Part shown: in pieces, positions 61,382 to 64,000 of the stretch | Layout of the letters: each line of letters starts with the position of its first letter | How positions within the stretch are numbered: position 1 is the first letter of the stretch | From: Synechococcus sp. PCC 6312 | GTDB lineage: Bacteria; Cyanobacteriota; Cyanobacteriia; Thermosynechococcales; Thermosynechococcaceae | DNA: 64,000 nucleotides | NCBI RefSeq assembly: GCF_000316685.1 | Contig: NC_019680.1 | Span: forward strand, 993,501-1,057,500 | Direction of reading: 5' to 3' | Notes under the pieces: model-generated | The model's database searches: none | Told to the model about the DNA's origin: nothing | What the model saw: only the letters and a program-made list of their open reading frames with translations | Program-made: the position numbers and the translations under genes

Positions 61382-62326
61382 TTAACTCACCGCTGACAAG
61401 TAAGACTCAGGAAACAACCGATTAACCCGCTCAGTGACTTGGGCCTGAATATCCAGATAATGGACTTCCTCAGGAGCTTCCCGAACCAACGACTCGCCAA
61501 TTAGGACGGCCTTGGCCCCACAGGCATGGACTTGACTGATGTCATGGGGGGACTGAAGACCCGATTCACTAACCACCAAAATTCCCCGCTCGCGAATTTC
61601 TGGATACCGCTGTTGCATTAACTCAACGGTGGTACTGACATTAGTTTCAAAGGTTTCTAAGTTCCGGTTATTAATTCCAACCAACTGCACGCCATCCAAT
61701 TGCAAGACCCGATCCAGTTCTGCAAGGGTATGCACCTCGACTAAGGCCGCCATCCCCAGACCATTGGCAATTTTGAGGAAATACTGCAAATCTCGATCCG
61801 ACAAAACTGCGGCAATCAGCAGAACAGCATCAGCCCCCTTGACCCGCGCCAAATACATTTGATAGGGGTAAATGATAAAGTCCTTGCAGAGAATGGGTAG
61901 ATCTACGGACTCCCGCACCCGAACCAGATTCTCAAAACTGCCTTGGAAAAACTTCTCATCCGTTAAGACCGACAGACAAGTTGCCCCCACACGAGCATAG
62001 GCCTGGGCAATGGCAACTGGATCAAAGTTGTGCCGTAAGACCCCTTTGCTGGGGGAGGCTTTTTTAACTTCGGCGATTAACGCCAACTTTGAGGAGTCGG
62101 ATTTTAATGCCTCATAAAATGGTCGGGGGGGTGGGGCCAGTAAGACTTGGCGTTGTAGATCCCGAAGGGGCAGGGTTTCTCGCAGTTGTTCAACTTCTGT
62201 TTCCTTGTGCCAAATAATTTCCTCCAAAATGTGCCGAGGTTGTGCGTCAGCATCCGCCATACGGGTTTGGAATTGTAAGCTTTGCACTAGGACGGGGGGG
62301 TTAGGAGAGCGGCGGCGAATCTGCAT
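61382..62326 (-). CDS. trpC: Indole-3-glycerol-phosphate synthase
   Basis: A 314-aa tryptophan biosynthesis enzyme (TIM barrel). The cyanobacterial N-terminus [20 protein letters not shown] precedes the barrel: [20 protein letters not shown] (catalytic Lys), [42 protein letters not shown] and [14 protein letters not shown]. Slightly longer than bacterial forms because of the N-terminal extension. The 258 bp upstream hold AT-rich sequence and a likely promoter. Confidence 0.95.
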   Translation of the reverse strand: MQIRRRSPNPPVLVQSLQFQTRMADADAQPRHILEEIIWHKETEVEQLRETLPLRDLQRQVLLAPPPRPFYEALKSDSSKLALIAEVKKASPSKGVLRHNFDPVAIAQAYARVGATCLSVLTDEKFFQGSFENLVRVRESVDLPILCKDFIIYPYQMYLARVKGADAVLLIAAVLSDRDLQYFLKIANGLGMAALVEVHTLAELDRVLQLDGVQLVGINNRNLETFETNVSTTVELMQQRYPEIRERGILVVSESGLQSPHDISQVHACGAKAVLIGESLVREAPEEVHYLDIQAQVTERVNRLFPESYLSAVS

Positions 62327-62584
62327 ATTAAGAAAACATAAATTTGCGAGATGATGTGCTTACTATAGGCCGAAAAATAGGCGAGATTTGTGAGGAAGAT
62401 AACAAAGTCCACTGATCTAGCTCACTACTAAGGGCAGATTCCTCGGTTTTTATGAAAATTTTATAACAGAAATATTAAGTTTTATTCTAAATCCCCTGTG
62501 TTTTCGGGAATACCTTTGTTATTTTGGTCTCCAATTCAGCCCAAGGATTTTTTTAATCCTAAGCCTCAATGAGGAGTTGCCGCC

Positions 62585-62929
62585 ATGACCTATTCTTTTC
62601 AGCTACTGGGTATTTCCCCAGTGATTCAATTATTCCAAAGCCAGCAACAGGCGATCCAAAGCCGTCCTGATTTGGAGTATGTTGGAGTTCACCACTGCAC
62701 CTTGGATGCCTTTGTGGATTCGGTGGAAACGGTAGCCCTGAGTAAAGGCTGGGAGGCAATGCCTGTAGTGAGTACGGTGATCGAATTTTGGGTTAATAAT
62801 CCCCAGAAGATTCACTATTGGGCCCAACGACTGCAATCGGCCGGCCACGAAAACCTGCTCATGGCCCGAATCGGTAAATTAGAAGCCCTCAAGTCACGCT
62901 TTGATCATCTGTTTACGGTTGGTCAATAG
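62585..62929 (+). CDS. Hypothetical protein, 114 aa
   Basis: MTYSFQLLGISPVIQLFQSQ, QQAIQSRPDLEYVGVHHCTL, then DAFVDSVETVALSKGWEAMP. An RBS-like GAGGAG lies upstream of ATG 62585. The protein is a soluble alpha/beta domain with an HxC near residue 36. I do not recognise it, although its codon use is like the core genes, so it is probably a conserved cyanobacterial protein. Confidence 0.7.
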   Translation: MTYSFQLLGISPVIQLFQSQQQAIQSRPDLEYVGVHHCTLDAFVDSVETVALSKGWEAMPVVSTVIEFWVNNPQKIHYWAQRLQSAGHENLLMARIGKLEALKSRFDHLFTVGQ

Positions 62930-62964
62930 ATCTGAGGTATCAGCGCGCCCTTAAGTTCTTTGAG

Positions 62965-63297
62965 TTAGGGTAGTTGTCCTAGCGGGGCATACATGATGAC
63001 AAAAACCCCCAGTAGGACGATCCACCCGCCCAACAGATCAAATTTATCAGGGCCGATTCGATCTACGAGCCAGCCCCATAAAAGGGATAAAGCAACAAAC
63101 ACACCGCCATAGGCTGCATAGGCTCGCCCAAAATGCGTTGGCTGAAGCGTGGGAATGGCCCCATAGAGGCCCAGAATCACCACGCCTAACACCGCTAACC
63201 AGATGGGTTTACCTTCTCGCAGGGATAGCCACACTGAATAGCCCCCACCGAGTTCGCATAACCCAGCAAGGACGAAAAAAAGCATTGACCGAATCAT
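62965..63297 (-). CDS. YnfA/UPF0060 membrane protein
   Basis: A 110-aa protein with four transmembrane helices; start at [20 protein letters not shown], as in the family (ATG 63297; eight codons more are open). Signatures: [19 protein letters not shown] and [20 protein letters not shown] with [20 protein letters not shown]. Function unknown; SMR-like topology. Confidence 0.9.
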   Translation of the reverse strand: MIRSMLFFVLAGLCELGGGYSVWLSLREGKPIWLAVLGVVILGLYGAIPTLQPTHFGRAYAAYGGVFVALSLLWGWLVDRIGPDKFDLLGGWIVLLGVFVIMYAPLGQLP

Positions 63298-63540
63298 TAA
63301 TCCACTTTTGCCTAGAGTCAAAGTGATGGCAATGTCAACTAAGGTTTAGTACTTCTCAAGAATTCGTCTGCCTGTTAGCAATGTGCCTTTATTCTATGCT
63401 GGTGTTACATCCACGATGTAGAGGATAAAGGAAGGACTCAATGCCACTCTAAATAGATGCTCACAGCGTTCGCCTCATCATGGCGGCCCCTTGAGAACCC
63501 TGCGTTGATGACTCGCTGTAGGCCTCAGTATCAAGTTTGG

Positions 63541-64000
63541 CTAAATGGTTGTACCCCGGCCTGGGACAAGCCCTGCCGTTAGACGTTTGATCGCCCGGTC
63601 CGCAATATCTCGATAGCGCATTTCACCTGAGAGAATCAATCCCATCCGGCGGGTGGCGGAGGGACGTTTGACTCCAAGTTTATAACCCAGATGGGGAACC
63701 CGATAAAATAATCCGGCTAACCGCTGGGCCCAGGCCATGTCACTTCCCCATTCTTCATTGATGAGGGTTGAATAATCACTCAAGGCATTGCTATCCCCAC
63801 CCAAAGCCCGGTCAATTGCTAACCCCGCCTGCATCCCGCTATACATTGAGGGGCGAATACCTTCGGCGGAAAAGGGATCGACAACACAGGCGGCTTCTCC
63901 GGCTAAGAGGGCATTTTGGGTATGGAGTTTTTGTTTGCCGTCCCACAGACAAATGGGATGACCATACTGGCGGGCCTGGGAAATATCCAGATTAAACAGA
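63541..64000 (-). CDS. Geranylgeranyl-reductase-family FAD protein, N-terminally cut by the window edge
   Basis: The frame is open to the right edge without a start, so only the C-terminal half (153 codons) is present. It has the third FAD motif ALLAGEAACVVDPFSAEGIR followed by PSMYSGMQAGLAIDRAL, typical of the ChlP/geranylgeranyl reductase superfamily. The C-terminal helices end RLTAGLVPGRG. It could reduce geranylgeranyl groups or another isoprenoid; not enough is visible to assign ChlP. Confidence 0.82.
   Translation of the reverse strand, partial: LFNLDISQARQYGHPICLWDGKQKLHTQNALLAGEAACVVDPFSAEGIRPSMYSGMQAGLAIDRALGGDSNALSDYSTLINEEWGSDMAWAQRLAGLFYRVPHLGYKLGVKRPSATRRMGLILSGEMRYRDIADRAIKRLTAGLVPGRGTTI

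Overview
The window is a stretch of cyanobacterial chromosome. Phosphoribulokinase, NdhB, a Ycf46-type AAA ATPase, a PixD-type BLUF protein, an AdoCbl-dependent NrdJ with inteins, a geranylgeranyl-reductase-family protein and several cyanobacterial DUF families (DUF3531, DUF2996, DUF3370) point to this. My best guess is a unicellular Synechococcus/Thermosynechococcus-type lineage (inference only). The core genes are studded with the heptamer GGCCTGG/CCAGGCC, the half of the palindrome CCAGGCCTGG. The usual cyanobacterial HIP1 octamer GCGATCGC was seen only twice, both times in accessory genes.

Core blocks. 1-4.1 kb: Ycf46, DUF177, BLUF, then thrC followed by a MoaD/ThiS-like carrier. 11.9-38.2 kb: typA, a DHH phosphoesterase, a ChaN-like protein, wecB, an IscA/SufA-type carrier, nrdJ (two inteins), prk, mutS2, ndhB, a CbbY-type HAD, a glycosyltransferase, prfC, DUF3531, GST, uvrA, YccF. 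48.2-52.7 kb: cysteine desulfurase, beta-carbonic anhydrase, pyrD, a phosphopantetheinyl transferase, an exported protein. 54.3-64 kb: DUF3370, hemD, a PrxQ-like peroxiredoxin, DUF2996, xseB, an ABC-F ATPase, a membrane GNAT, a HAD phosphatase, trpC, YnfA, and a geranylgeranyl reductase cut by the window edge.

Accessory region 1 (4.3-11.9 kb, all genes on the minus strand) is an array of small modules. They are two BrnT/BrnA pairs, a TOPRIM plus Mrr-like nuclease pair, a GNAT with a small partner, a PIN/AF2212-antitoxin pair, a DUF2442 gene, a TIR-like plus membrane-protein pair, a KTSC-like gene and a 57-aa zinc-ribbon gene. Two architectures are superposed. The right part (10.0-11.75 kb) consists of integron-type gene cassettes with attC-like sites of 86-88 bp whose R'' boxes match the boxes at the starts of their own cassettes. 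In the left part each module is followed by a copy or remnant of the 3' end of one DUF2442 gene. A promoter-bearing leader of about 100 bp ends at the first cassette boundary; a diverged copy of it heads a second cassette locus (RidA and a 216-aa protein) at 52.6-54.0 kb.

Accessory region 2 (38.4-48.0 kb) is a type I restriction-modification island: hsdR, a small ORF, vapBC, hsdS, three small ORFs plus DUF2442, HEPN/MNT, hsdM. It ends in a decayed tyrosine recombinase beside the 3' end of a tRNA-Pro(GGG), the usual layout of an element integrated at a tRNA gene.

Smaller features include a 94-bp MITE-like element at 16.75 kb with perfect 12-bp terminal inverted repeats and several gene remnants.
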